From the NCBI RefSeq assembly GCF_003443735.1, contig NZ_CP031969.1, forward strand, positions 1,364,001-1,428,000: a stretch of DNA of 64,000 bases. Reading direction: 5' to 3'. The DNA comes from Streptomyces sp. CC0208 (GTDB lineage Bacteria > Actinomycetota > Actinomycetes > Streptomycetales > Streptomycetaceae). Each line of letters opens with the position of its first letter. Within the stretch, counting starts at the first letter, position 1. Made by a program: the position numbers and the translations under genes. Positions 1-8,742 of the stretch are shown here, piece by piece. The notes beneath the pieces are model-generated. The model was given only the letters and a program-made list of their open reading frames with translations. It was not told the origin of the DNA and did no database searches.

Positions 1-1
1 G

Positions 2-1033
2 GTCGAGGCGGACACCCTGTGGCGGATCTACTCGATGACCAAGCCGGTCACCGCCGTGGCCGCCCTGATCCTGGTGGAGGAGGGCCGGCTGTCGCTGGAC
101 GACCCGGTCGCCGAGTATCTGCCGGCGTTCGCGCAGCCCCGGGTCTACGTGGACGGCTCCGGCGACAGCCTCACGACCCGCCCCGCGGACGGTCCCATCC
201 TGGTCCGGCATCTGATGACCCACACCGCGGGCCTGACCTTCGCCTTCTACCACTCCCACCCGGTCGACGCCCTCTACCGCGAGGCCGGACTGGACTCGTC
301 CGTGCTGCCGGGCTCGGACCTCGCCAAGACGGTCGACGTGTACGCGAGCCTGCCGCTCCAGTTCGAACCGGGCACCCAGTGGAACTACTCCGTCGCCTCC
401 AACGTCCTGGGCCGCGTCATCGAGATCGCGTCCGGCCAGACCCTCGACACGTTCTTCGCCGAGCGGGTCCTCGGCCCGCTCGGGATGACCGACGCCGGGT
501 TCTGGGTGACGGACGAACAGGCGGACAGGCTCGCGGAGTTGTACGGCGAGAAGGACGACGGCACCATCGAGCCGGTCCCCGGACTGCCGCTGCGGGGCCG
601 CCCCCGCCTGCTGTCCGGCAGCGGCGGCCTCGCGGCATCGGCGTACGACGTCCACCGCTTCGCGGAACTGCTGCGCCGCCGCGGCGAACTGGACGGCACC
701 CGCCTGCTGTCCCCCGAGACCGTGGACCTGATGACCTCCAACCACCTCCCGGGCGGCGCCGACCTGCGTGCCTTCGGCACCAAACCGGCCCACGACGAGC
801 CCGGCAACGACGGCGTCGGCTTCGGCCTCGGCGTCTCCGTGGTGATCGACCCCGCCCGCACCCTGGCGCCCTCGACACTCGGTACCTACGGCTGGAGCGG
901 GGCGGCGTCCACGACCTTCTGGGTCGACCCGGGCCGCGATCTGACCGTGCAGTTCTTCACCCAGGTGCGCCCGAAGTCGCTGAAGCTCTTCCCCGACCTC
1001 AAGCGGCTGGTCCACGAGGCCGTCACGGCGTAG
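2..1033 (+). CDS. Serine hydrolase, beta-lactamase/D-Ala-D-Ala carboxypeptidase family (5' partial)
   Basis: The reading frame is open from the window edge, so the N-terminus lies outside. The SxxK nucleophile motif (Ser-Met-Thr-Lys) is encoded at about 32-43, which rules out the in-frame ATG at 35 as the true start. Further family marks are the LMTHTAGL segment, a Tyr-Ser-Val triad near the WNYS segment, and a C-terminal GWSGAASTTFWVDP block that takes the place of KTG in the class C/esterase (EstB-like) group. Family members hydrolyse esters, D-amino-acid peptides or lactams; the substrate here cannot be read from sequence. The gene converges on the next one with only 4 bp between stop codons. 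Confidence 0.9.
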   Translation, partial: VEADTLWRIYSMTKPVTAVAALILVEEGRLSLDDPVAEYLPAFAQPRVYVDGSGDSLTTRPADGPILVRHLMTHTAGLTFAFYHSHPVDALYREAGLDSSVLPGSDLAKTVDVYASLPLQFEPGTQWNYSVASNVLGRVIEIASGQTLDTFFAERVLGPLGMTDAGFWVTDEQADRLAELYGEKDDGTIEPVPGLPLRGRPRLLSGSGGLAASAYDVHRFAELLRRRGELDGTRLLSPETVDLMTSNHLPGGADLRAFGTKPAHDEPGNDGVGFGLGVSVVIDPARTLAPSTLGTYGWSGAASTTFWVDPGRDLTVQFFTQVRPKSLKLFPDLKRLVHEAVTA

Positions 1034-1037
1034 GCGC

Positions 1038-2192
1038 CTACTGATCGACCCGCAGGGTGAAGTGCACACCGCCGCGGGCGAGTTCGCCCAGCCACTGCTC
1101 CGAGCGGTCTGCGGTCTCCGCCGCGCGGTTCAGCCCTGCCGGGAGGGAGCCGTCCAGGATGTGGCCGACGCCCAGGGCGAGGGTCCGGGAGACGCAGCGG
1201 GCCATGGCGCTGTCCTCCTCGTCACCCACCAGGTCGAGCAGATAGCCGCCGGACCAGGTGCGGCCGTCCTGCGCGCGCACGTCGAGGGAGACGGCGAGGA
1301 CGACCCGGTCGCGGTCGGTGTCCGTCGTGGGGTACCTGGCAGCCAACTCCTGGGCCAGGGCGGCGATCCGGGTGTCGTCGCCGGTCCTCAGCTCCTCGAA
1401 GACCGGCTCCCAGGCGCGCAGCCAGCCGTCCAGCCGCAGGGTCCCGCGCACGAAGGTCCGCGGGGTCCAGGCGTCCGGCAGTCCGTACTGCTCGACGAAG
1501 GGCACGCTGTCACGGTTGGGGTAGACCTCGAAGGTCTCGCCGTCGACGACATGGCGCCGGGTCGCCTCCCAGGGACGCTCGGCGGTGGTCGGGGTGCCCT
1601 GGTCGATGTAGCGGGCGGGCGAGCGCAGGGCGTTCAGGACTCCGGCGGGGGCCCAGCTGAAGCGGTACCTGAAGTCGTTCGGGACGGCGGGCACACCACC
1701 GCAGTAGGAGGTGAGGCCGTACGACGCCGGTGTCGCGTCGCCGATCGCCTCGCGGGCCCGGGCGACGAGGCCGTGGGCGAAGAGGTGGTCGATGCCCGGG
1801 TCGAGGCCGGCCTCGGTGAGGACCACGAGCCCGGCCTTGTGCGCCATGGGCACGTGTTCGAGGACGGCGTCGGACACATAGCTGGAGCAGGCGAAGTGGG
1901 CGTTCTCGCGCACGCACGCGGCGAGGATCCCGGCGTGCTCGGGGGCGGGCAGCATCGACACGACGACGTCCCCGGGGGCCAGTTCGGCCGCGAGCGCGGC
2001 GAGCGTATACGCGCGGGGCGCGGCCCGTCCGTTGATACGCAGCCCTTCGAGGGCCTCTTCCGCCCGCTCCTCCGTGCGGTGCCACAACAGCACACGGTCG
2101 GCCGTGTCGCACAGTGCGGCCAGACCGCTGCCGGTGGAGAGTCCGGCGCCGATCCAGTGGACGGTGCCGCTCGCGGGAACCAGGTCAGACAC
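1038..2192 (-). CDS. Saccharopine dehydrogenase family protein (saccharopine reductase / glutamate-forming type)
   Basis: The 384-residue product has an N-terminal Rossmann motif (IGAGLSTGSGLA) and the long C-terminal domain of saccharopine reductase-like (LYS9-type) enzymes. In the catabolic direction this class oxidises saccharopine to aminoadipate semialdehyde and glutamate. I chose the GTG at 2192 because GAAGGGGAG lies 7 nt upstream; the upstream in-frame ATG at 2225 would sit inside the preceding gene. The start overlaps the stop of the upstream LYS1-like gene by 8 nt, so the two are translationally coupled and probably act consecutively. Paired with a lysine-forming-type enzyme it suggests lysine to aminoadipate semialdehyde degradation, because actinomycetes make lysine by the diaminopimelate route. 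Substrate direction is inferred. Confidence 0.85.
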   Translation of the reverse strand: MSDLVPASGTVHWIGAGLSTGSGLAALCDTADRVLLWHRTEERAEEALEGLRINGRAAPRAYTLAALAAELAPGDVVVSMLPAPEHAGILAACVRENAHFACSSYVSDAVLEHVPMAHKAGLVVLTEAGLDPGIDHLFAHGLVARAREAIGDATPASYGLTSYCGGVPAVPNDFRYRFSWAPAGVLNALRSPARYIDQGTPTTAERPWEATRRHVVDGETFEVYPNRDSVPFVEQYGLPDAWTPRTFVRGTLRLDGWLRAWEPVFEELRTGDDTRIAALAQELAARYPTTDTDRDRVVLAVSLDVRAQDGRTWSGGYLLDLVGDEEDSAMARCVSRTLALGVGHILDGSLPAGLNRAAETADRSEQWLGELARGGVHFTLRVDQ

Positions 2193-3249
2193 GGCGGAAC
2201 TCCCCTTCGTCGATGCCGAGTTCACGGCACGCCTGATGGAACCGGTCCAGGCAGCGCGCCCAGGGGCCGCCGACCCCGAACTCCAGCAGCAGGGGCAGCA
2301 GCGATCCGGAGAACCCGACGCTGGACTCCTCGGGGAGCAGGGACGGCAGGTTGTCGATGGCGATCAGGTCGAGCGGGGGTTCCTTGTGCAGCCGTCGGAC
2401 GGGCTCGGCCCACTCGGTGGTGCGGTCGTAGACCGGCAGGACGTTCAGGGGCGAGCCGACGTCGCAGGTGACGTCGGAGAGGGTGCGCAGCCGGCGGGCC
2501 GGGTCGTCCAGGTCCGCCTCGCGGACGAAGGGCGGGATCGGGCTGGTGGCGAGGACGCAGTTCACCAGCACGTCGTGGGCGAGCAGGGCGGGGCGGTCCA
2601 GGTCGCGGGTCTCGTCGAGGTCCCAGCAGGTCGGCTCGACCCCGGCGGCCCGCAGCGCGACGCGGGCGCCCCGGCCGCTGCGCCCCAGGGCTCCGATCAC
2701 CAGGGCCGTGAACTCCTCGTCCCCGGCGACGGGCCGCAGCGCCTCCTGAAGTTCTTCCTGCGAGGTGGGCGTGAGGGGGGCGGCCAGCCTCCCGCGGTGC
2801 TGGAGCACGGCCAGGGCCGCGCCGAGGTAACCGGCCCAGTAGCCGAAGGCGGCGAGCCTGCGGCCGTGGTCGTCGACCAGGTACTCCAGGTCGAGGAGGG
2901 CTCCTCCCCCGGCGGCGAACCGGCGCAGCAGCTCCTCGGCGCCCGGCTGCTCCTTGTACGCGTGCCCGAAGAAGACGTGCCGGTGCGTCAGGGCGGCGGG
3001 CTCGTCGGGGAGTTCCTTGAGGCCGACGACCACGGCGTCCTCGGGCGCCCGGGAGGCCCAGGAACCCGCGGGGGCGACACGGCAGCCGACCGCCGCGTAC
3101 TGCTCGATCGGGAAGATCCGCTGCGGGGACTCCTCGACGGTCAGCGTCACGCCGCTGTCGACGAGTCGCCGGGCGTCGGACGGCACGAGGGGCGTGCGCC
3201 GCTCGGTGGAGCGGACCTCGTGGCGCAGCCACAGATGGAGCTCGGTCAT
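2185..3249 (-). CDS. Saccharopine dehydrogenase (NAD+, L-lysine-forming type)
   Basis: The 354-residue protein begins MTELHLWLRHEVRSTERRTPL, the alanine dehydrogenase/PNT-like N-terminus of LYS1 enzymes. It retains the Arg-rich RxxExR substrate segment, the VVGLKELP strand and a central nucleotide-binding region with IGALGRSGRGA. LYS1 enzymes interconvert saccharopine with lysine plus 2-oxoglutarate using NAD(H). The ATG at 3249 overlaps the stop of the FAD oxidoreductase gene by 4 nt, and the 3' end overlaps the saccharopine reductase start, so it is the middle gene of a coupled operon. A catabolic role (lysine to saccharopine) is an inference from this pairing. Confidence 0.85.
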   Translation of the reverse strand: MTELHLWLRHEVRSTERRTPLVPSDARRLVDSGVTLTVEESPQRIFPIEQYAAVGCRVAPAGSWASRAPEDAVVVGLKELPDEPAALTHRHVFFGHAYKEQPGAEELLRRFAAGGGALLDLEYLVDDHGRRLAAFGYWAGYLGAALAVLQHRGRLAAPLTPTSQEELQEALRPVAGDEEFTALVIGALGRSGRGARVALRAAGVEPTCWDLDETRDLDRPALLAHDVLVNCVLATSPIPPFVREADLDDPARRLRTLSDVTCDVGSPLNVLPVYDRTTEWAEPVRRLHKEPPLDLIAIDNLPSLLPEESSVGFSGSLLPLLLEFGVGGPWARCLDRFHQACRELGIDEGEFRRV

Positions 3250-4394
3250 ACGCGGTTGGCCTCCGGGCGCGGGGCGTCGGCCGCGAACCGGCCGGCGCTG
3301 AGCGGGCTGATGTCCACGAAGGGTACGCGGCCGAGGTACAGGTCGCGGACGACCTCGCCGACGGCCGGTCCCTGGAGGAAGCCGTGGCCGGAGAAGCCGG
3401 TCGCGTACAGGAAGCGGGAGACCGAAGTCGCCTCGCCGATCAGGGCGTTGTGGTCGGGAGTGATCTCGTACAGGCCGGCCCAGCCGCCGGTGCGGCGCAG
3501 GTCGAGGAGAGCGGGGGCGCGGTGCTGCATGGCCTCGGCCAGGCGGGGGATCCAGCGGTCGTGGGTGGCGGTGTCGAAGCCGGGTCTCTCGTCGGGGTCG
3601 GACATGCCGAGGAGGAGGCCGGGGCCCTCGCGGTGGAAGTAGAGGCTGCTGGTGAAGTCGATGGTCATGGGGAGGCCGGGCGGCAGTGCGGCGACCGGTT
3701 CGGTGACCGCGATCTGGCGGCGCAGCGGCTCGACCGGCAGGTCCACGCCGACCATCGCGCCGACGGCCCGCGACCAGGCACCGGCCGCGCAGATCACCGT
3801 GCCGGTGGCGATCCGGCCCCTGGTCGTCGTCACGGCGGTGATGTCGTGGCCGTGCCGTTCGATGCCGGTGACCTCGGTGTGCCGGAGGATCGTCAGGCCG
3901 TGGCGGCGGGCGTCGGCCGCGTAGCCGTACACCACGGACTCCGGGGTGCAATGGCCGTCCTCGGGCGAGAAGGCGGCGGCGAGCAGGCCGTCGGTGGTGA
4001 TGAGCGGGGACAGCCGGCGCGCCTCGGCCGGGTCGATCATGCGGCTCGGGACGCCGAGGCTGTTCTGGAGCCGCACGCTCTGCTCGAAGGAGGCGACCTC
4101 CTCGGGCGTCGACAGCAGGAACAGATATCCGACCCGGTGCAGGCCGATGTCCTGTCCTGTCTCCTCCCCGAACCGGCCGAACGCCTCCAGGCTGCGGGCC
4201 CCGAGCCGGATGTTGAGCTCGTCGGAGAACTGCGCCCGTACCCCGCCCGCCGCCTTCGAGGTGGAGCCGGAGGCGAGCTCGTCCCGCTCGACGAGCACCA
4301 CGTCCCGTACGCCCGCGCGCACCAAGTGGCGGGCGATGCTCGTCCCCATGACCCCGCCGCCGATGACGACGACCTCGGCCGTGCGCGTGCTCAC
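3246..4394 (-). CDS. FAD-dependent amine/amino-acid oxidoreductase (DAO/DadA family)
   Basis: The 382-residue product opens with the FAD dinucleotide motif VVIGGGVMGTSIARHL and ends with the DAO-family GHGFLQGPAVGEVV segment. Sarcosine-oxidase beta and glycine/D-amino-acid oxidase relatives have the same plan and length. It would oxidise a secondary amine or amino acid to an imine, passing electrons to oxygen or a quinone. The start is GTG at 4394, overlapping the preceding stop by 4 nt (GTGA). Its place before two saccharopine-type enzymes suggests it acts on a related amine such as saccharopine, pipecolate or another N-substituted amino acid. The exact substrate is not visible. Confidence 0.88.
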   Translation of the reverse strand: MSTRTAEVVVIGGGVMGTSIARHLVRAGVRDVVLVERDELASGSTSKAAGGVRAQFSDELNIRLGARSLEAFGRFGEETGQDIGLHRVGYLFLLSTPEEVASFEQSVRLQNSLGVPSRMIDPAEARRLSPLITTDGLLAAAFSPEDGHCTPESVVYGYAADARRHGLTILRHTEVTGIERHGHDITAVTTTRGRIATGTVICAAGAWSRAVGAMVGVDLPVEPLRRQIAVTEPVAALPPGLPMTIDFTSSLYFHREGPGLLLGMSDPDERPGFDTATHDRWIPRLAEAMQHRAPALLDLRRTGGWAGLYEITPDHNALIGEATSVSRFLYATGFSGHGFLQGPAVGEVVRDLYLGRVPFVDISPLSAGRFAADAPRPEANRV

Positions 4395-4945
4395 CGGCGC
4401 TCCCCCTCGGCCGCCCGCACCACGACGCGGGCGGCGGCCGCGTGCTGGTGGACGGTGTCACCGGGGGCGGCCCGGGCCACGGCTCGTCCGGTCGATACGT
4501 CACCCAGGCCGACGAGACCGGTCGCCGGCCCCGTCCGGAGCACGCCCCCGACCGACCCGGCGTGCTCCGCCGCGGTCGCCGGGTCGTTCACGACGACGGC
4601 CGCCGATCGCCGTAGGACTCCGGTGTCCGCCTCCCGGCGGGTTGCCTCGAAGGCGCCCCCGCCGACCACCGTGCACCCGGACGCGGGCGACGTCCCGCGC
4701 AGCACCGGTGTCGTACTCGGCGTGCGGGCAGCGAGCAGGCAGGCGCCCGCCATCGCCTCCTCGGTGTCCCCGGGCGCCTCGCGCGCGCGGGCGATCCCCC
4801 GCCCCCGGGCCTGAGTGCCCAAGCCCAGAACGGCGAGGTAGGTGGTGTCGGGCACGGCGGCACCGCGGCCGGCCACCAGGTCGCCCGGGGCCGCGTCGCG
4901 CGGGCGCGTGACCCGCTGTCCGGGGAGGAGGACGTCGTCGGTCAT
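4391..4945 (-). CDS. Reduced ornithine cyclodeaminase/mu-crystallin-like protein
   Basis: The 184-residue product aligns by eye with the NAD-binding half of ornithine cyclodeaminases: LAVLGLGTQAR (GxGxQAR motif), then TPSTTPVLRGTSPASGCTVV, READTGVLRRSAAVVV and a C-terminal LGDVSTGR segment. The family is normally about 320 residues. Here the N-terminal substrate domain and part of the Rossmann fold after GLGTQAR are missing. The reading frame is still intact and coupled (GTGA) to the FAD gene downstream. I chose ATG 4945, with AGGA 7 nt upstream; ATG 4972 is possible. It is either a decaying remnant kept for translational coupling or a shrunken imine-binding protein. Activity is doubtful. Confidence 0.6.
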   Translation of the reverse strand: MTDDVLLPGQRVTRPRDAAPGDLVAGRGAAVPDTTYLAVLGLGTQARGRGIARAREAPGDTEEAMAGACLLAARTPSTTPVLRGTSPASGCTVVGGGAFEATRREADTGVLRRSAAVVVNDPATAAEHAGSVGGVLRTGPATGLVGLGDVSTGRAVARAAPGDTVHQHAAAARVVVRAAEGERR

Positions 4946-4990
4946 TCCCTCTTCCTGTCCGGATCCGGCCACCCGGAATCCGCCCGACGA

Positions 4991-5650
4991 TCAGGACAGG
5001 TGGGCCACCGCGTCCAGATGGGGCAGGACGTGGTCCAGTCGCTCCCGCTTGGTGCGCAGATAGGTGATGTTGCTCTCGCACGGCGTGATCAGCAGCGGCA
5101 CCGTCTCGGTGACCTCGATACCGTGCCGTTGCAGCGCCTCGCGCTTGCGCGGGTTGTTGGACATCAGGCGGACCGAGTTCACGCCCAGGTCGTGGAAGAT
5201 GCCGGCGGCGACACCGTAGTCGCGGGAGTCCACCGGCAGACCGAGCGCGAGGTTCGCCTCGACGGTGTCCAGGCCCTCCGCCTGGAGCGCCATCGCGCGC
5301 AGCTTGGCGAGCAGGCCTATGCCCCGGCCCTCGTGGCCGCGCAGATAGACGACGATGCCGCTGCCCTCCTTGACCACGGCCCGCAGCGCGGCGTCCAGCT
5401 GGTCACCGCACTCGCAGTGCTGGGAGCCGAAAGCGTCACCGGTCAGGCACTCGGAATGCAGCCGCACGAGGACGTTCTCCGCGTCGATGTCACCGTAGAC
5501 CAGGGCGACCTGTTCGTCACCGCGGTCGTGATCGAGGTAGCCGACCGCCTGGAATTTCCCGTACACGGTGGGCAGCGGGGCATTCACCACGCGTTCCACC
5601 CCGGTGCGCTGCGGTGCCTTCTTGCCGAGTACGCCAACGTAATCTGTCAT
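4991..5650 (-). CDS. ribA: GTP cyclohydrolase II homologue, FAPy-forming type (Met120)
   Basis: The 219-residue protein is a full GTP cyclohydrolase II with zinc ligands Cys68, Cys79 and Cys81 (SECLTGD...CEC), the GHEGRGIG loop and SNNPRK. Standard RibA has Tyr in KIRAYALQ (E. coli Tyr105); here the segment is KLRAMALQ with Met at residue 120. From memory, S. coelicolor SCO6655 has Met120 and releases the formamidopyrimidine FAPy instead of completing deformylation, so this is probably its orthologue rather than the riboflavin enzyme. It is divergent, across 38 bp, from a creatininase-family amidohydrolase that could remove the formyl group. It lies 45 bp upstream of the cyclodeaminase-like gene on the same strand. 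Confidence 0.92.
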   Translation of the reverse strand: MTDYVGVLGKKAPQRTGVERVVNAPLPTVYGKFQAVGYLDHDRGDEQVALVYGDIDAENVLVRLHSECLTGDAFGSQHCECGDQLDAALRAVVKEGSGIVVYLRGHEGRGIGLLAKLRAMALQAEGLDTVEANLALGLPVDSRDYGVAAGIFHDLGVNSVRLMSNNPRKREALQRHGIEVTETVPLLITPCESNITYLRTKRERLDHVLPHLDAVAHLS

Positions 5651-5688
5651 GATCTGTTTCCTAAGCAGAGACGAAAGGCCGTGAAAAG

Positions 5689-6456
5689 ATGAGCGGTTCG
5701 GAAATACGGTCGGCGGCGTACGGTCTGTTGCCGACGGACACTACGGAAGACGTACGGACGCGGGGCGCGGGCGTCTCAACTCAGGTCGCCGTCCTTCCGG
5801 TCGGGAGCTTCGAACAACACGGTCCGTACCTTCCCCTGGCGACCGACACCCTCGTCGCGTGTGCCGTCGCGCGGGAGATCGCCGCGGCGTACCCGGTGCA
5901 CCTCCTCCCCCCGGTGACGATGTCCTGCTCGCACGAGCACGCGGCCTGGCCGGGGACCGTCAGCATCTCCGCCGTCACCCTTCACTCGGTGGTACAAGAC
6001 ATCGCCGCCTCGCTGCGCCGCTCGGGCGTCGAGGCTCTGGTCGTGGTCAACGGCCACGGGGGGAACTACGTGCTGGGCAACGTCGTCCAGGAGGCCTCCG
6101 CCCGCGGGGAGCGGATGGCGCTGTTCCCGGCCGCGGAGGACTGGGAGACCGCCCGTACGGAGGCGGGAGTGGTCACCTCGCTGCTCACCGACATGCACGC
6201 GGGAGAAATCGAGACCTCCATTCTTCTGCACACGCACCCGGAAAGTCTCCGCCCCGGTTACGAGACCTCCGATTTCGTCGCGGACGACCGTCGTCATCTC
6301 CTCACCCTCGGTATGTCCGGTTACACCGATTCCGGTGTCATCGGGCGCCCTTCACTGGGCTCGGCGGAAAAAGGGAAAGCCTTGCTGGAGAGCCTCGCGG
6401 CATCCTTCGGGACGTATTTCTCGATGCTGACCGCGTCCGGCGACGGCGCCGAGTAG
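5689..6456 (+). CDS. Creatininase-family amidohydrolase (candidate FAPy deformylase)
   Basis: The 255-residue protein has all creatininase-family metal motifs: PVGSFEQHGPYLPLATDT (Glu, His and Asp ligands), NGHGGN, and DMHAGEIETS. The family includes creatininase, MftE and archaeal ArfB, which hydrolyses the formamide of FAPy nucleotide. Its position, head to head with a Met120-type GTP cyclohydrolase that should release FAPy, makes an ArfB-like role the best guess. Its 3' end overlaps the converging flippase-like gene by 136 bp. The ribosome binding site is weak (GAAAGG about 10 nt before ATG). Confidence 0.88.
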   Translation: MSGSEIRSAAYGLLPTDTTEDVRTRGAGVSTQVAVLPVGSFEQHGPYLPLATDTLVACAVAREIAAAYPVHLLPPVTMSCSHEHAAWPGTVSISAVTLHSVVQDIAASLRRSGVEALVVVNGHGGNYVLGNVVQEASARGERMALFPAAEDWETARTEAGVVTSLLTDMHAGEIETSILLHTHPESLRPGYETSDFVADDRRHLLTLGMSGYTDSGVIGRPSLGSAEKGKALLESLAASFGTYFSMLTASGDGAE

Positions 6457-7742
6457 GGCTTCGCCGGGCGCCGCAGACCCTGGTACCAGCGGGCGACCAG
6501 GACGGCCGCGCCCGGCAGGCTCGCCACGAAGCTGAGGACGCCGTACACGATCGCGGTCGCGAGGCCGGCGCCGGCGCCGAGGCCCATGGCGGCGAACGCC
6601 CAGGCGGTGACGCCCTCCCGGGGGCCGAAGCCGCCGATGTTCAGGGGCAGTCCCATGGCGAGCAGGGCGAGCACGGCCAGCGGCAGCAGGGCGGCGACGG
6701 AGGCGTCGGAGCCCGCGATGCGTGCGGCGAGCACGAACATCCCGAGGTGGCCGGCGAGGACGACGGCCGAGGAGAGCGTGACGCCGGGCCAGTTGCGGCG
6801 GGACAGCAGCGCCTCGCGGGCCTCGCCGAGGGTCGCGCGCAGCATCCGGCCGCGACGGGTGGAGGGGGCCCGGTTCATCCGCAGGGCCACGACGACGGCG
6901 AGCGCGCCGAGGCCGGCCAGGCCGGCGACGGGGGCGAGGTGGCGGGCCTGGGCCAGCACCGGGGAGTCCATGGTGAGCAGCACGGCACCGCCGACGACCG
7001 CCAACGCGATCTGACCGGCGACCCGTTCGAGGACGACCGCCCGTACTCCGCGGCCCATGTCGCCGGCGCTCTGTCCGTGGCGGACCGCGCGGTGCACGTC
7101 GCCGAGGACACCGCCGGGCAGGGCCGCGTTCAGGAACAGGGCACGGTAGTAGTCGGCCACGGCCTCGCCGAGGGGCAGCCGGATGCGCAGCCCGCGGGCC
7201 ACCAACTGCCAGCGCCAGGCGCTGAACACGGTGGTCAGCACGCCGATCGCGAGGGCCGCCAGCAGGGCGGGGCCGTCGATCCGGCGCAGCCCGTCCAGGA
7301 AGACGCCGGTGCCGAGGCGCCACAGCAGGAGGGCGAGGATGGTGACCCCGGCGACCGTGCCGAAGTGGGTGCGCAGGGCGCGGGAGTTGAGGACGGCGCG
7401 CAGGGCCGTACGCCACCGGGGGGCTGCGGGGTGAGCGGGCTCGGGCCGGGCCGCGGTCACGATCACGCCGATCCGGTCGTGGGAGACGGCGGCTTCGGCC
7501 AGGTCCCCGGCGGGCACGCCGGCGGCTTCGAGGATCTCGGCCCGGGCCACGAGTGCGTCGGTCCGTGCGGTGAGCAGCTCGTCCCGGGTCTGGACCACCT
7601 CGGCCCGCAGGGTGCGGGCCCGGTGGGAGAGCGTGCCCGGCCCGGCCGGGTCCGCGGGTCGCCGTACGGGCAGCGGCGCCTTGGTGCGGCCGGTGCCGCG
7701 GGCCGAGAGGTCCGTGTCCGGCCGCACCGTCTCCACGCTCAT
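6321..7742 (-). CDS. Lysylphosphatidylglycerol-synthase-TM/AglD-like integral membrane protein
   Basis: The 473-residue protein has a hydrophilic N-terminal stretch of about 130 residues, then roughly eight hydrophobic helices with the family's GGVLGDVHRAVRHG, GLPLNIGGFGPREG and final transmembrane pair. This fold occurs in MprF-type flippase domains and in AglD/Dpm-linked lipid carriers, so it may move or present a lipid-linked product. ATG 7742 overlaps the methyltransferase stop by 4 nt (ATGA). The last 45 codons or so run antisense through the creatininase gene; no earlier stop exists in frame. It is the last gene of the dehydrogenase/PTPS/GT/methyltransferase operon. Confidence 0.85.
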   Translation of the reverse strand: MSVETVRPDTDLSARGTGRTKAPLPVRRPADPAGPGTLSHRARTLRAEVVQTRDELLTARTDALVARAEILEAAGVPAGDLAEAAVSHDRIGVIVTAARPEPAHPAAPRWRTALRAVLNSRALRTHFGTVAGVTILALLLWRLGTGVFLDGLRRIDGPALLAALAIGVLTTVFSAWRWQLVARGLRIRLPLGEAVADYYRALFLNAALPGGVLGDVHRAVRHGQSAGDMGRGVRAVVLERVAGQIALAVVGGAVLLTMDSPVLAQARHLAPVAGLAGLGALAVVVALRMNRAPSTRRGRMLRATLGEAREALLSRRNWPGVTLSSAVVLAGHLGMFVLAARIAGSDASVAALLPLAVLALLAMGLPLNIGGFGPREGVTAWAFAAMGLGAGAGLATAIVYGVLSFVASLPGAAVLVARWYQGLRRPAKPYSAPSPDAVSIEKYVPKDAARLSSKAFPFSAEPSEGRPMTPESV

Positions 7743-8742
7743 GACGCTCCGCCCGTCGGACGGGACAGCGCCAGCAGGTCGCTGTGGTGGACGACGACCT
7801 TCAACTCGCCCGCGCGGCAGGCCTCCAGACGGTCCTGGAGGTAGCGCTCGGCACGCTCCTTCAGTTCGGGGCGCTCCTCGACGGCCGCGCCGACCCAGCC
7901 GCGCAGCCACTGCGCGGTGAGCGCGGACTCGGCGGGGCCCAGGCGCCAGGCGCTCGGGTGCAGCCGGACCGTCGCGCCCCGCTCGGAGAAGGCCTCGCAG
8001 GCGACGGTGACGGCGTCCGGGCCGAGCAGTCCGCCGCGCCGCTGGTGGGCGTTGAACGCGTCGGCGATCTCCTCGTCCAGCGGGTCGGCCGGGGTGAGTT
8101 CGACGCGGCCCGCCACGGACAGGGTGAGCAGGGCCGGGCATCCGGCGCCCGTGCAGGCCGCGGCGAGGGTGTCGATCTCCTCGCGGGTGAGGACGTCCAG
8201 GAGCGCGGAGGCCGTCACCAGGGACGCGCCGGCGAGGGCGTCCGGGGTGAGCAGGCCGACGTCGCCGCGGCGCGTCTCGACGGTGACCCGGCTGCCGTCG
8301 GCCGCGGAGCGCGGGGAGGCGACGGCCGCGAAGTGCAGGAGGTAGGGGTCCCGGTCGTGCAGGATCCAGTGCTGGGGGCCGTCCAGACGGGACGCGAGCC
8401 AGCGCCCCATCGAGCCGGTGCCGCAGCCCAGGTCGTGGATGACCAGTCCGGCCTTGCCCGGCAGGTTGGCCAGCCGGATGCGCAGCGGGTCGAGCAGATC
8501 GGCCGCCCGCGCGGCCGCGTCGGGTCCTTCCCGCAGTTCCAGCCACTCGGGGGCGTAACGGGGAGCGTCGTCGGGTCCGGCGTCCCTGAGGCGTACGGTC
8601 GGACGCTCGCCGGGGCGGGTGCTGGGACCGGCACCGGGGATGACCGATTCTGCTTCGGCAGGGACACCAGGATTCACCGACGCCACCTCTCGAGGCCCCG
8701 GCTGTGCCGGGATCTTGCCGCTCTGCTTGGTCGCCGTCTTCC

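Noticed and set aside
1038..3249. Aminoadipate-type lysine biosynthesis
   Set aside because: Streptomycetes make lysine from diaminopimelate and no homoaconitase-type genes are nearby; the degradative reading is simpler.
4991..5650. Housekeeping riboflavin GTP cyclohydrolase II
   Set aside because: The residue equivalent to E. coli Tyr105 is Met and no other rib genes are adjacent.
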